From Lacinutrix sp. (GTDB lineage Bacteria > Bacteroidota > Bacteroidia > Flavobacteriales > Flavobacteriaceae), in the NCBI RefSeq assembly GCF_029238095.1, contig NZ_JAQWGS010000026.1:124001-188000 (forward strand): a stretch of 64,000 nt of DNA, written 5' to 3'. The translations under genes and the position numbers were made by a program. Below the pieces are notes generated by a model. It made no database searches. It saw only the letters and a program-made list of their open reading frames with translations, and was not told where the DNA came from. The stretch's first letter is position 1. Each line of letters opens with the position of its first letter. Below are positions 1-9,541 of this stretch, piece after piece.

Positions 1-1
1 T

Positions 2-490
2 GCTAGTAATATAAATGGTATTGGAGCTAGAATAGAAGTGCATACTGCTGGTGGTATTCAAATACGCGATGTTCGTAGTGGTGAAGGCTTCCGTTTTATG
101 AGTACTTTAAATGCTCATTTTGGAATAGGAACAGAAACAGCGATCACTAATATAATTATTTATTGGCCTTCTGGAATTATAGATAATATAGAAAATCCAA
201 CCATAAACACTCATCATGTTATTACAGAAGGACAGACTTTAAGTGTAGAGGATGAGACGTTAGTAAATACTGTTATTTATCCAAATCCAGTTGGAAAAAT
301 AATGAATATTAATAGTCCTGTTAGTTTAGTTGGGAAAATTGCAACTGTTTTTAATATTGAAGGAAAACGTGTCATGAACCTGAAATTAACTAAACACACA
401 ATAGATGTTTCTAATCTAAGTCAAGGAAGTTATATCCTTCGTTTAGAATCTAATGGTAAAATGTTTACAAAGAAGTTTATAAAAAAATAG
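2..490 (+). CDS. ASPIC/UnbV-domain secreted protein with T9SS sorting domain (3' end only)
   Basis: The frame is open from base 2, so the gene starts before the window and only about 162 C-terminal residues are seen. The first part has the ASPIC/UnbV pattern that usually follows FG-GAP/VCBS repeats in CRTAC1-like proteins: GIGARIEV, then LNAHFGIG, then YWPSG. The last 75 or so residues are a type A T9SS sorting domain, beginning VIYPNPV and ending KKFIKK. The protein should be exported by Sec, carried across the outer membrane by T9SS and cleaved or anchored at the surface. The substrate is unknown. A strong hairpin terminator follows the stop codon. Confidence 0.85.
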   Translation, partial: ASNINGIGARIEVHTAGGIQIRDVRSGEGFRFMSTLNAHFGIGTETAITNIIIYWPSGIIDNIENPTINTHHVITEGQTLSVEDETLVNTVIYPNPVGKIMNINSPVSLVGKIATVFNIEGKRVMNLKLTKHTIDVSNLSQGSYILRLESNGKMFTKKFIKK

Positions 491-510
491 TTTATAAACT
501 ATTAAATTTA

Positions 511-542
511 AAAAGCCATTACTTTTAAGTAATGGCTTTTTT
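511..542 (+). terminator. Intrinsic terminator after the ASPIC/UnbV gene
   Basis: A perfect 14-bp stem (AAAAGCCATTACTT pairs with AAGTAATGGCTTTT) has a 2-base loop and runs into a T tract. It begins 20 bases after the stop codon. Confidence 0.9.
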
Positions 543-610
543 ATTGAAGTACTTATAGAACTATATAATTAATTTTTAAATTGCCTTTTTAACTTTTAAT
601 TATCTACAAA

Positions 611-1420
611 TCAAGAAACTACAAAACATTTAGCTATAACACCTGAAGGCTTTTTAAGCCATAACATGGGCGAGTAACCTTCAGTTTGAAATACTTTTAA
701 TTCTGGTAAAATGGCATCATAGGATCTCCAATCTACATTTAGAGTAACATCAAGTAACCAATCTGTTTTTTTAGGTTTATAGAATTTGCAATCGTTAAAT
801 TCATATAATTTATCATATTTAAAATAGAAACCATAAATACAATCTTGATTGAGCGTTTTTAATTCTATTTGTTTTCCAAAAGGCACAAAAATTTGCGCTT
901 TAAAGTAAATTTTCTGACTAAAATCTTCAGCTTTTAAATTTAATCGATCAAGGAGTGGCTTTGTTTCCTTTGCAAATAGTAGTGGCAACTGCTTTTCTTT
1001 TAGCTTTTGCAATTTTTCGTTTAAAGTGTCACGTCGCATAGGACCTATACAATGATCAATTTCTGTGCTACCTAAAGTAACATCATACAAATAAAACTTA
1101 AACTGAATTTCTAAATGCACAGGCTGTTCACCTTCTAAAAACAAACAATCTAATTCGCCAATAGTCTGTCTATTTTCTGTTTGAATTTGCGGATTTTCAG
1201 ATAAAATTTTAATAGTGTTATTTTGAATCAATTCTGTAGTAACAAAACGTTCCACACGTTGTCCAAGTCTTATTTTTTCTAGATTACTACCAGAAAAAAC
1301 AGGAGTATTTTGCTTTAAAGGTACAAATGGCTCCATCTTACGAACACGATCAAGAAATAAATGAGGCGTATTGTAGAATCCACTAAACTGTGCTTGTAAA
1401 TTATCTGAAATGTCTTTCAT
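611..1420 (-). CDS. DUF1853 family protein
   Basis: This 269-residue protein matches the DUF1853 pattern. It has a LGQRVERF segment around residue 52, then TIGELDCLF, then HLEIQFKFYLYD, then a GPMRRDTLNEKL block and a leucine-rich helix. The ordered acidic residues in GELDCLF and HLEIQFK resemble a PD-(D/E)XK-like core (D, then E-x-Q/K). That resemblance is my inference; no reaction is established for the family that I can name. The protein looks soluble, with no signal peptide. It is divergent from the helicase gene at 1523, with about 100 bases between the starts. Confidence 0.75.
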   Translation of the reverse strand: MKDISDNLQAQFSGFYNTPHLFLDRVRKMEPFVPLKQNTPVFSGSNLEKIRLGQRVERFVTTELIQNNTIKILSENPQIQTENRQTIGELDCLFLEGEQPVHLEIQFKFYLYDVTLGSTEIDHCIGPMRRDTLNEKLQKLKEKQLPLLFAKETKPLLDRLNLKAEDFSQKIYFKAQIFVPFGKQIELKTLNQDCIYGFYFKYDKLYEFNDCKFYKPKKTDWLLDVTLNVDWRSYDAILPELKVFQTEGYSPMLWLKKPSGVIAKCFVVS

Positions 1421-1522
1421 ATGAGATCGCTAAAATAAACATTTAAAAAAAAATTCCCATATTGTTCTTGTAAAGCCTTTAATTCGTTGTATTTTTGCAC
1501 ATCGCAAATTTGAAACAGATTA

Positions 1523-3076
1523 ATGAAAGTTACAGCTTTAGAATTAGAAGAAAGACAAGAAGGAAAGAGTTTATATAGCTACCAAAAAGGTGCAATTGAT
1601 AAGATTTTTAAGTGTTTTGAAGATGCTCCAGAAGATTATCATTTACTATACCAATTACCAACAGGTGGAGGTAAAACGGTTATTTTCTCAGAAATTGTTC
1701 GTCAGTATTTAAAGCATCACAAAAAACAAGTTTTAGTGATGACGCACAGAATTGAACTTAGCAAGCAAACCTCTAATATGCTGTCTGAATTTGGTGTAAC
1801 CAATAAAATTGTTGATTCTAAAGCAGATTTAAGCGACCAAGGCGATTACAATTGTTTTGTTGCCATGGTAGAAACTTTAAATAACCGTTTAAATGACGAT
1901 AAACTAGACATTAGCGATATTGGTTTAGTTATTATAGATGAAGCGCATTACAATTCGTTTACAAAACTTTTTAAATTTTTTGAGAAATCTTTCATATTAG
2001 GTGTTACAGCAACGCCTTTAAGCAGCAATATTAATTTGCCAATGAAAGATAATTACAACGAATTAATTGTTGGTGAAACCATACATTCTTTGATTGAAAA
2101 TGAATTTTTAGCACGTGCCGAAATATTCTCTTACAATGTAGGTTTAACGTCTTTAATCGTTGGAGCAAATGGTGATTATACTGTAAAATCTTCTGAAGAT
2201 TTATATACCAATACAGATATGCTTACCAAGCTTATTCAATCTTACGAAGAACGTTGTAAAGGTAGAAAAACACTAATATTCAATAATGGAATTAACACCT
2301 CTTTACACGTTTATGACACCTTTAGACGTGCAGGTTATCCTGTAGCACATTTAGATAATAACAACACAAAAAAAGAGCGTAGAGCCATTTTAAAATGGTT
2401 TAAAGAAACGCCAGATGCCATATTAACTTCTGTTAGTATACTAACTACTGGATTTGATGAACCTACTGTAGATTGTATTATTTTAAACAGAGCTACAAAA
2501 TCGTTAACTTTATACTACCAAATGATTGGTCGTGGTTCACGTATTTTAAAGCATAAAAATAAATTTACTGTTGTAGATTTAGGAAACAACCTTCACCGTT
2601 TTGGACCTTGGGGAAGTGACTTAGATTGGCACAAAATTTTTAGATCTCCAAACTTTTATCTTGATGGTATTTTAAGTGATGAAGATTTAGAAGAAAATTT
2701 TAGGTACGAAATGCCAGACGAACTTCGAGCTGAGTTTGCAAAGTCTGAAGATATCTATTTTGATATTAAAGCCATGTATATACAATCTGTTAGAGAAGGA
2801 GATTCATCAAAAGTCATATTAGAACGCTCTATAAAACACCATGCAAAAATTTGTATTGAAAATAGTGAAGATTTATGGGATGCTTTAGCACTAGCAAAAT
2901 TACTTAAAGACGATATAGACTACAGAATTCAACGTTATACAAAGTGTATTAGTAAAAGTACTTTTAACTTTGTAGAATGGTTAAAAGACGACTATAAAAA
3001 GAAATTAAATGCCTATTTGCGTTCTAATTTTGATAGTGATTTTGAAGCCATTCATGGCTATCCACCAGAAGATTAA
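1523..3076 (+). CDS. Superfamily 2 DEAD/DEAH helicase (ResIII type)
   Basis: 517 residues. Two RecA-like domains are visible: Walker A PTGGGKT at 46-52, DEAH at 139-142, motif III-like TAT at 162-164, and QMIGRGSR near 333-340 as motif VI. It has the compact architecture of ResIII/UvrB-like helicases rather than RNA DEAD-box proteins, because it lacks a Q motif and has GRGSR in place of HRxGRxxR. The C-terminal 150 residues are charged and helical with no domain I recognise. Nucleic-acid-dependent ATPase activity is well supported, but the substrate is unknown. It stands alone and is followed by a GC-rich inverted repeat. Confidence 0.85.
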   Translation: MKVTALELEERQEGKSLYSYQKGAIDKIFKCFEDAPEDYHLLYQLPTGGGKTVIFSEIVRQYLKHHKKQVLVMTHRIELSKQTSNMLSEFGVTNKIVDSKADLSDQGDYNCFVAMVETLNNRLNDDKLDISDIGLVIIDEAHYNSFTKLFKFFEKSFILGVTATPLSSNINLPMKDNYNELIVGETIHSLIENEFLARAEIFSYNVGLTSLIVGANGDYTVKSSEDLYTNTDMLTKLIQSYEERCKGRKTLIFNNGINTSLHVYDTFRRAGYPVAHLDNNNTKKERRAILKWFKETPDAILTSVSILTTGFDEPTVDCIILNRATKSLTLYYQMIGRGSRILKHKNKFTVVDLGNNLHRFGPWGSDLDWHKIFRSPNFYLDGILSDEDLEENFRYEMPDELRAEFAKSEDIYFDIKAMYIQSVREGDSSKVILERSIKHHAKICIENSEDLWDALALAKLLKDDIDYRIQRYTKCISKSTFNFVEWLKDDYKKKLNAYLRSNFDSDFEAIHGYPPED

Positions 3077-3095
3077 TTTTTAGATAGTTATAAGT

Positions 3096-3166
3096 CGTCT
3101 CGTCGAGCGCAGTCGAGACGTTTTTTACTCAATACTTATTTAGGTCTCGACTGCGCTCGACCAGAC
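3096..3166. repeat. GC-rich inverted repeat pair between two helicase genes
   Basis: Two copies of a 24-25 bp element sit head-to-head, at 3096-3120 and 3142-3166, with about 21 bases between them. They share TCTCGACTGCGCTCGA in opposite orientation. The first copy also folds on itself (CGTCTCG with CGAGACG) and is followed by six T residues, so it could act as a terminator for the upstream helicase gene. The composition is far more GC-rich than the surroundings, like a REP-type intergenic element. I see no other copy in the window. Confidence 0.8.
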
Positions 3167-3180
3167 AAAACAAATAGATT

Positions 3181-4302
3181 ATGAGTACTTTTAAAGATTT
3201 AGGATTACACAGCAATTACATAAAATCACTTAAAGAATTAGGTATTAAAACACCTACAGATATTCAAGAACAAGCGATTCCCATATTAATTAAATCTAAA
3301 ACCGATTTTGTTGGTTTAGCACAAACAGGAACTGGAAAAACTGCTGCTTATGGTTTGCCTGTTTTACACAAAGTTGATGCTAATAAAAACGCAGTTCAAG
3401 GCTTAATTATAGCTCCAACACGAGAATTGGTTCAGCAAATAAAAAAACAGCTCTTTAAATTTACTAAATATAACGACAAGAAAATTTTTGTTGAAGGTGT
3501 TTATGGTGGCGAGAAAATAGACATACAAATAAGTAATTTAAAACGACCTACACATATTATAGTTGCTACTCCAGGTCGTTTAGTAGATTTATTAGACAAA
3601 AATATAATAGATTTAAAACACATTAACACTTTAGTGTTAGACGAAGCAGACGAAATGCTAAGTATGGGCTTTAAAAAAGATTTAAACACCATTTTAGACG
3701 CTACAACTAAAAGCGCTCGTAATACATGGTTATTTTCTGCAACTATGCCAAAAGATTTAAAAGTAATTGTAGAACGCTATATTTCTAAAGATGCTAAACG
3801 TGTTGAAATTGATAGAGAAAGTATTGTGAATGCTAATATTTCTCATCATTTTGTAAAAACTGCAATTGTAGATAAGTCGCATACTGTTATGCGTTTATTA
3901 GAAGATAGAGAAGAGGAACGTGGTATTATTTTTTGCAGAACTAAAGCAGGAGCACAGGCTTTAAAGCAACAATTACAAAAAGAAGGTTTTAATGTTGATG
4001 CTCTTGAAGGTGACATGACACAGAAAGAACGTGATAAAGTGATGCGTGCTTTTAAAAACACAAATTTGCAAATATTAATCTCTACAGATGTTGCTGCTCG
4101 TGGCATAGATGTAAATAATTTAGCGTTTATTATTCATCATCAATTACCAGAACACATAGAGTACTATACACACCGAAGTGGAAGAACTGCTAGAGCAGGA
4201 AAAAAAGGACAATCTATTGCTTTAGTTTTGCCTAGCGAACTACAAAGAGTGGCAGATATTGAAAAGATATTAGGCATTAAAATTAAAGAATTGACGCTTT
4301 AA
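3181..4302 (+). CDS. DEAD-box RNA helicase (short RhlE-like)
   Basis: 373 residues with the full DEAD-box set: Q motif TDIQEQA at 27-33, AQTGTGKT 47-54, PTREL 79-83, TPGR 130-133, DEAD 154-157, SAT 186-188, STDVAARGID 301-310, HRSGRTARAG 331-340. It ends soon after motif VI, so it lacks the basic tail of many RhlE proteins. It should remodel RNA in an ATP-dependent way, for example in ribosome assembly or mRNA decay. Only four bases separate its stop from the rRNA methyltransferase start, so the two are probably co-transcribed, which fits a role in ribosome maturation. Confidence 0.92.
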   Translation: MSTFKDLGLHSNYIKSLKELGIKTPTDIQEQAIPILIKSKTDFVGLAQTGTGKTAAYGLPVLHKVDANKNAVQGLIIAPTRELVQQIKKQLFKFTKYNDKKIFVEGVYGGEKIDIQISNLKRPTHIIVATPGRLVDLLDKNIIDLKHINTLVLDEADEMLSMGFKKDLNTILDATTKSARNTWLFSATMPKDLKVIVERYISKDAKRVEIDRESIVNANISHHFVKTAIVDKSHTVMRLLEDREEERGIIFCRTKAGAQALKQQLQKEGFNVDALEGDMTQKERDKVMRAFKNTNLQILISTDVAARGIDVNNLAFIIHHQLPEHIEYYTHRSGRTARAGKKGQSIALVLPSELQRVADIEKILGIKIKELTL

Positions 4303-4306
4303 TACT

Positions 4307-5539
4307 ATGAGTGAATATGCATCAAGTATTACTTCAAGTTACACACCTAAACGATTAGCTGTAAAGTTAAATGCCAAAGGAGAACAGTTTGTAATGCAAG
4401 GCCATCCATGGGTATTTAGTGATAATATTACAAAAATTAATGATGATGCTAAAAGTGGTGATCTAGCTATTATTTTTGGAAAAAATAAAAATAAAGTTAT
4501 TGGACTTGGCTTATATGATGGTAATTCTCCCATTCGTATAAAAATGCTGCATAGCGGAAACACTTCAGCTACTATAAATACAGCCTTTTTTAACACAAAA
4601 ATTAAAGAAGCCTTCGCAAAACGAAGCACGCTACTAAAAACCAATACTAACAGTTATAGACTTTTATTTGGCGAAAATGATGGTTTTCCAGGTTTAATAG
4701 CAGATGTTTATGCACATGTTTTGGTGGTAAAAATATATTCTGAAATCTGGATTCCCTATTTAGACTCTATTTTAAAAAGTCTGCAAACCACTTCTAAAGT
4801 TAAAACTATTGTAATTAGACTTAGTAGAAACCTAGAGCAGTCAAAACTTCACAATCTTGAAAATGGAGCAGTGGTTTATGGTGTTTTAGAAAATGAAGTT
4901 GTTGAATTTGTTGAGCACAACGTTAACTTTTCGGCAAATGTAATTAAAGGTCATAAAACGGGTTATTTTTTAGACCATAGAGCCAATAGAAAACAAGTAG
5001 GTGAGTGGAGTAAAGGCAAAACCGTTTTAGATGTGTTTAGTTATGCTGGAGGATTTTCGGTACATGCTTTAGCCAATGAAGCAAAAGAAGTTACAAGTCT
5101 AGATATTAGTAAACAAGCATTAGAGATTGCAGTTTTAAATGGCAAACTAAATCGTTATTCTGGTTCACATAAAACCATTGCAGACGATGCATTTATAGCT
5201 ATGAAAACCATGATAAAAAACAAACAAACGTTTGATGTTGTGGTAATAGATCCTCCTAGTTTTGCCAAACAACAAAGCGAAATAGAATTAGCTAAAAAAA
5301 AATATGCACAATTAGCACAATTAGGTGCAAAACTAACGACTAAGAAAGGACTTTTAGTTTTAGCCTCTTGTTCTTCTAGAGTAATAGCACAAACATTTTT
5401 TGATATTAATGCTCAAGCGTTAGGAGAAGTAAGCAGAGGCCAAGAGTGTATACTAAAGACATATCACGACTGCGACCATCCTATTAGTTTTCCTGAAGGT
5501 GCTTATTTAAAATGTGGTTATTATCGTTTTGAGGATTAA
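4307..5539 (+). CDS. Class I SAM-dependent rRNA methyltransferase, RlmI/RlmK family
   Basis: 410 residues. An N-terminal PUA-like domain (from about residue 14, LAVKLNAKGEQF...HPWVFSDNI) precedes a methyltransferase domain. The latter has the SAM-binding LDVFSYAGGFS, the catalytic-loop VIDPPSFAK, and SCSSR with the Cys expected of an m5C enzyme. RlmI makes m5C1962 in E. coli 23S rRNA; the exact target here is inferred from family. The first 12 residues are unusual, and a later start could be real. Probable operon with the DEAD-box helicase just upstream. Confidence 0.88.
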   Translation: MSEYASSITSSYTPKRLAVKLNAKGEQFVMQGHPWVFSDNITKINDDAKSGDLAIIFGKNKNKVIGLGLYDGNSPIRIKMLHSGNTSATINTAFFNTKIKEAFAKRSTLLKTNTNSYRLLFGENDGFPGLIADVYAHVLVVKIYSEIWIPYLDSILKSLQTTSKVKTIVIRLSRNLEQSKLHNLENGAVVYGVLENEVVEFVEHNVNFSANVIKGHKTGYFLDHRANRKQVGEWSKGKTVLDVFSYAGGFSVHALANEAKEVTSLDISKQALEIAVLNGKLNRYSGSHKTIADDAFIAMKTMIKNKQTFDVVVIDPPSFAKQQSEIELAKKKYAQLAQLGAKLTTKKGLLVLASCSSRVIAQTFFDINAQALGEVSRGQECILKTYHDCDHPISFPEGAYLKCGYYRFED

Positions 5540-5580
5540 TTTCAATAATTCTCAACTATTTTATTATTGTAATTTGTATA

Positions 5581-5612
5581 AAAAAAGCCACTCTGTAGAG
5601 TGACTTTTATTT
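5581..5612. terminator. Bidirectional terminator between convergent genes
   Basis: The hairpin AAAAGCCACTCT / AGAGTGACTTTT (5583-5608) has T runs on both sides and lies between the methyltransferase stop and the HPF stop. On the minus strand the single C-A mismatch becomes a G-U pair, so it is a better terminator for hpf. Confidence 0.8.
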
Positions 5613-5626
5613 AAATCAATTTTATA

Positions 5627-5929
5627 TTAATGCGTTTGCATCAGGCTTTTTCGTTTATCTAATTGCCTCTCTAAAGCGGTTAAAACTTCAGCAGCACTTT
5701 TATGAAAAGAATCTGATGTGGTCTCTGCAAACAATCTAGGTCCAGGAGCACTCAATCGAATAGAAGTTTTCATTTTAGAGCTCCTGTTAGATGTGTTTTC
5801 TGTTTTAAAAAATACATCTGCACGCACTATAAATTCATATTTATTAAATAATTTATCTAATTTACCCTTTACGTAAGCTTCCAGTTCCTGGCTTGCTGTT
5901 ACGCCATCGTATTCATAGTTCACTGTCAT
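5627..5929 (-). CDS. hpf: Ribosome hibernation-promoting factor, short HPF/YfiA type
   Basis: 100 residues, the size of the short (single-domain) HPF class. It has the ribosomal S30AE fold pattern: SQELEAYVKGKLDKL helix, KYEFIVRADVFF strand, and a basic second helix ending LERQLDKRKSLMQ. Short HPF binds the 30S decoding region and inactivates or dimerises ribosomes in stationary phase. The gene is alone on its strand, with a roughly 290-base AT-rich gap upstream where its promoter should lie. Confidence 0.88.
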   Translation of the reverse strand: MTVNYEYDGVTASQELEAYVKGKLDKLFNKYEFIVRADVFFKTENTSNRSSKMKTSIRLSAPGPRLFAETTSDSFHKSAAEVLTALERQLDKRKSLMQTH

Positions 5930-6181
5930 ATAATAAAAATTTTAAGTTATACTTAAAGATACAAAAACTGTTACATGTAATTGTTTTTTTAACCAAAAAT
6001 TATGAAATTATTATAGTAAAATAATACTAATATATTTTTCCTTTGCATGTATTAATTAAACGAATTAACTGTTAAAAATAATCTATCAAAATTAAAATTA
6101 ATTCTACAATATTGTTAATTTCGAAGCATAAAACACAACTATAAACATTAAATAAAACCTCGTTTTTAGGACTTAAAATTG

Positions 6182-6189
6182 TAATTTTG
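6182..6189 (+). promoter_or_regulatory. Putative -7 element for the FAD oxidoreductase gene
   Basis: TAATTTTG matches the Bacteroidota TAnnTTTG -7 consensus and lies 35 bases before the start codon. No clear TTTG -33 element is seen at the usual spacing, so this is only a candidate. The rest of the 5930-6223 gap is AT-rich and shows nothing else. Confidence 0.35.
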
Positions 6190-6223
6190 TTTTAGTATAA
6201 TATAAGTATAATAACCAATTACA

Positions 6224-7462
6224 ATGACTAAGAATTCTAAATATATATATATTATTGGTGCTGGAATTAGCGGACTGATTACTGCTTTAGAACTTGAGAA
6301 AGCCAACTTTAAACCAACTATTATTGAAGCGACCAATGGTGTTGGTGGACGCGTTAAAACAGACACAGTAGATGGTTTTCAGTTGGATCATGGATTTCAG
6401 GTCTTGTTAGAAGCCTATCCAAAAGCAAAACAGTTTTTAGATTATAAAGCTTTAGAACTTCAAACATTACTGCCAGGAGCTGTTATTTTTAAAAATGGAA
6501 CACCAACAACTATAGGTGATCCATTAAGAGCTATTTCGCTTTTTATTCCAACTCTTACGTCTAATATTGGCTCTGTAAAAGACAAGCTTGCTATTTTTAA
6601 ATTGAATTTGGAACTGAAAAACAAATCTATTGAGGCTATTTTTAACGCAGAACAAACCACAACACTTCACTATTTAAAGGCAAAAGGGTTTTCAGATCGT
6701 ATTATCAATAATTTTTTTAAACCTTTTTTTAGTGGTATTTTTTTGGAGACCGAATTACGCACCTCGAGCGTCATGTTTCAGTTTATCTATAAAATGTTTG
6801 GTGAAGGTTTGGCTGTTATCCCTAAAAATGGCATTCAAGCTATTCCTAATCAGTTACAATTAAAACTGAAGAACACTACGTTTAAATTTAATACTAAAGT
6901 TAAAGCAGTAGAAGAGAATCGTATTATTTTAGAAGATGGTTCTGTTATAGAAACCGATGCTATTGTTATTGCCACAGAAGCTTCTAAACTATTAAATTTA
7001 AAGCAAGAAATGAATTGGAAATCTTGCGATAACCTCTATTTTGAAGTCGAACAAAACACACTAAAAAAACCTATTATAGGTTTAATTGCCGATGAAAAAG
7101 CAATCATAAATAATATTTTTTACACTACAAGTATTGAAACAAAAAATAGCATTACAAATAATCATTTATTATCTGTAACCGTTGTTAAACAACATCATTT
7201 AAACGAAGCTGAGTTAATCCAGAAAGTAATATCTGAACTAAAAACCTATTGCAATATTACAACCAAACGTTTTATTAAGCGTTATGAGATTAAGCAAGCT
7301 TTACCAGACTTAAAACTAGTGAGATACACTAAAGATTACTTAAAATATAAACACTCAGATAGCATCTATTTAACAGGAGATACTGAACTTAATGGTTCTT
7401 TAAATGCTGTAATGAGTAGTGGAGAGGCAGTAGCAAAACAGATTGTTGAAGATTTTAAATAG
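6224..7462 (+). CDS. FAD-dependent oxidoreductase, amine oxidase/phytoene desaturase-like
   Basis: 412 residues. The N-terminus is a Rossmann dinucleotide site, IIGAGISGLITALELE, with GxGxxG at residues 12-17, followed by the GGRV signature at 42-45. This is the flavin-containing amine oxidase/protoporphyrinogen oxidase fold. A C-terminal YLTGDTELNGSLNAVMSSG segment is the usual second FAD contact. The substrate is not evident; no carotenoid or haem genes are adjacent. The 3' end overlaps the convergent DUF2237 gene by eight bases. Confidence 0.85.
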   Translation: MTKNSKYIYIIGAGISGLITALELEKANFKPTIIEATNGVGGRVKTDTVDGFQLDHGFQVLLEAYPKAKQFLDYKALELQTLLPGAVIFKNGTPTTIGDPLRAISLFIPTLTSNIGSVKDKLAIFKLNLELKNKSIEAIFNAEQTTTLHYLKAKGFSDRIINNFFKPFFSGIFLETELRTSSVMFQFIYKMFGEGLAVIPKNGIQAIPNQLQLKLKNTTFKFNTKVKAVEENRIILEDGSVIETDAIVIATEASKLLNLKQEMNWKSCDNLYFEVEQNTLKKPIIGLIADEKAIINNIFYTTSIETKNSITNNHLLSVTVVKQHHLNEAELIQKVISELKTYCNITTKRFIKRYEIKQALPDLKLVRYTKDYLKYKHSDSIYLTGDTELNGSLNAVMSSGEAVAKQIVEDFK

Positions 7463-7817
7463 CATATTGCTCTAAAACATCTAAAGAAACAAACTTTAAT
7501 GTTAATTGATGTGTTGCGTTTAAGTCTATTTTTGGTGCAACATTTGCTTTTAGTGCTTCTTTCCAACGCGATACACACAAACACCATTTATCACCAGCTT
7601 TTAAACCAGGAAAGTTCCATAATGGTATTGGTGTGATTAAATCATTGCCTTTTTGTAATGAGTAGTTTAAGAACGCATCAGTAACGATTGCACAAACCAC
7701 ATGTGTGCCAAAATCGTCTGGTGTGGTATTACAAAATCCATCACGCAAATAACCTGTTAATGGATTACATGAACAGTTTTGTAGTGGTTTACCGTAGACA
7801 TTAAGTGCGTTAGTCAT
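7455..7817 (-). CDS. DUF2237 family protein
   Basis: 120 residues with a clear DUF2237 signature: LNVYGKPLQNCSCNPLTGYLRDGFCNT, then DDFGTHVVCAIVTDAFL, then LKAGDKWCLCVSRWKEA. Conserved cysteines lie in the NCSC, GFC and WCLC segments. The function is unknown in any organism I can recall, and the quoted pieces identify the family rather than a reaction. It is convergent with, and overlaps, the oxidoreductase gene by eight bases. Confidence 0.9.
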   Translation of the reverse strand: MTNALNVYGKPLQNCSCNPLTGYLRDGFCNTTPDDFGTHVVCAIVTDAFLNYSLQKGNDLITPIPLWNFPGLKAGDKWCLCVSRWKEALKANVAPKIDLNATHQLTLKFVSLDVLEQYAI

Positions 7818-7965
7818 AATTTATATTATATCTTTAGCAAAGATAGAGAGCTAATAACAAATAGTATTAACAATATGTTTATTAATTAAAAATTAAGCTA
7901 CAAAGTGTCTACTGTTACAAATCGATATTTTGTTAAATTTACTTTTTTTAAAACAAAGAAAATTT

Positions 7966-9522
7966 ATGAATAGAAAGGCTTACACAATATTTATTAGTTT
8001 TATAGTAGCGTTAGGAGGCTTTCTTTTTGGTTTTGATGCTGGAATAATATCTGGAGTCATGTCTTTTGCAGGTCCAGAATTTAATTTAGATCCAGGAGGT
8101 GTTTCTTGGGGATGGATAGTTAGTGCGCCATCTTGGATTGCTATGTTTGCAATGTTATTTTCTGGAAAACTAAGTGACACTTTTGGAAGAAAAACAATAC
8201 TTATTCTAGTTGCTTTTTTATATGCCATTTCAGCATTATTATCAGCATTAGCTATAAGCTACGAAATGCTTTATATCGCAAGAATGATTGGTGGTTTAGC
8301 CTTTGGTGCAGCTTTAGTTTTGGCACCAATGTACATAGCAGAAATTTCAACTCCAGAAAATAGAGGTAAGCTAGTATCAATACAACAACTAAACATCGTT
8401 TTTGGTTTTTTTGCTGCTTTTTTAAGTAATTATTATTTTAATAAATATAATACTCCTGAATACACATTTTTAACAGATGAAACCGTTTGGCGATGGATGC
8501 TAGGAGTGGAGTTAATTCCAGCTTTATTATATTTTATTTTATTATTTTTTGTACCTAAAAGTCCCAGATGGCTCTATTTAAAAGGAAAATATGAGGAAGC
8601 AAAAACAGTCTTAATACAAATTCACGGAAAAGAAAGAAGTGCCATAGAAATAAAAGCTATTGAACACAACATAAACACAGATAAAAATAAAACGCCTTCA
8701 ACGATTAAAGACTTATTAAAGCCATCACTCCGTTTTATTATTGTTTTAGGTTTAATTATTGGCATTTTGCAACAAGTAACTGGAATTAATGCGGTTTACT
8801 TTTATGCGACTTCAATATTTAAACAAACAGGAATTGGTACAGATGCTGCATTCTCATCTGGTGTATTACTGGCTGTTAATTCTGTGATTTTTACTTTTGT
8901 AGCCATCTATTTAATAGATAGAATGGGAAGAAGACCCTTATTACTCATTGGAACTGCTGGAATTGCTATAAGTTTATTACTTTGTGCCTATGGCTTTAAC
9001 CAAGCGACCTATAAGCTTACGCAAGAGCAAATTAATACGTTTACGTTTTTAAATTCTGAAAAACTATTACCTTTTGCAGATAAGGTTTATGATAATGATA
9101 TTGATTTTAAAAATGATGTTAAAACTGCTCTAGGAAATAAAGTCTATGGCAAAAATGATGGTGCTATTTTAGAGGCTGCAACCATAATAAATGCGAATTT
9201 AATACTCATTGGTATTTTGGGTTTTATAGCGTGTTTTGCTTTTTCTTTAGGCCCAGTAATGTGGGTTTTATTATCAGAGCTATATCCATTAAAATATAGA
9301 GGTTTAGCCATAGGTTTTATTGCATTTATTAACTCATTATTTAGTTCTTTAGTACAATTAATTTTTCCATGGGAACTAGCTACTTTAGGTAACGCTTTAA
9401 GCTTTTTTATATTTGGAGCTATAGCATTGATAGGTTTCTTTATCTTTTTAAAAATCTTACCAGAAACCAAAGGGAAATCTTTAGAGGCATTAGAATACGA
9501 ATTAGCAAAAACAGGAAATTAA
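7966..9522 (+). CDS. Sugar porter family MFS transporter
   Basis: About 518 residues from the ATG at 7966. A TTG 36 bases earlier is in frame, but the ATG gives the usual N-terminus. Sugar-porter hallmarks are present: FGFDAGIISG in TM1, GKLSDTFGRK in loop 2-3, PKSPRWL after TM6, QQVTGINAVYFYA in TM7, DRMGRRP in loop 8-9 and PETKGKSLE at the C-terminus. Twelve membrane segments are expected. A hydrophilic insert of about 60 residues lies before TM10 (roughly residues 345-405). It probably imports a hexose or pentose by proton symport; the substrate is not readable. Confidence 0.9.
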   Translation: MNRKAYTIFISFIVALGGFLFGFDAGIISGVMSFAGPEFNLDPGGVSWGWIVSAPSWIAMFAMLFSGKLSDTFGRKTILILVAFLYAISALLSALAISYEMLYIARMIGGLAFGAALVLAPMYIAEISTPENRGKLVSIQQLNIVFGFFAAFLSNYYFNKYNTPEYTFLTDETVWRWMLGVELIPALLYFILLFFVPKSPRWLYLKGKYEEAKTVLIQIHGKERSAIEIKAIEHNINTDKNKTPSTIKDLLKPSLRFIIVLGLIIGILQQVTGINAVYFYATSIFKQTGIGTDAAFSSGVLLAVNSVIFTFVAIYLIDRMGRRPLLLIGTAGIAISLLLCAYGFNQATYKLTQEQINTFTFLNSEKLLPFADKVYDNDIDFKNDVKTALGNKVYGKNDGAILEAATIINANLILIGILGFIACFAFSLGPVMWVLLSELYPLKYRGLAIGFIAFINSLFSSLVQLIFPWELATLGNALSFFIFGAIALIGFFIFLKILPETKGKSLEALEYELAKTGN

Positions 9523-9541
9523 ATTATATAAATTTAAAACC

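Noticed and set aside
7930-7965. TTG start 36 bases before the sugar transporter ATG
   Set aside because: The extra 12 residues are not typical of sugar porters; the ATG at 7966 gives the normal N-terminus.
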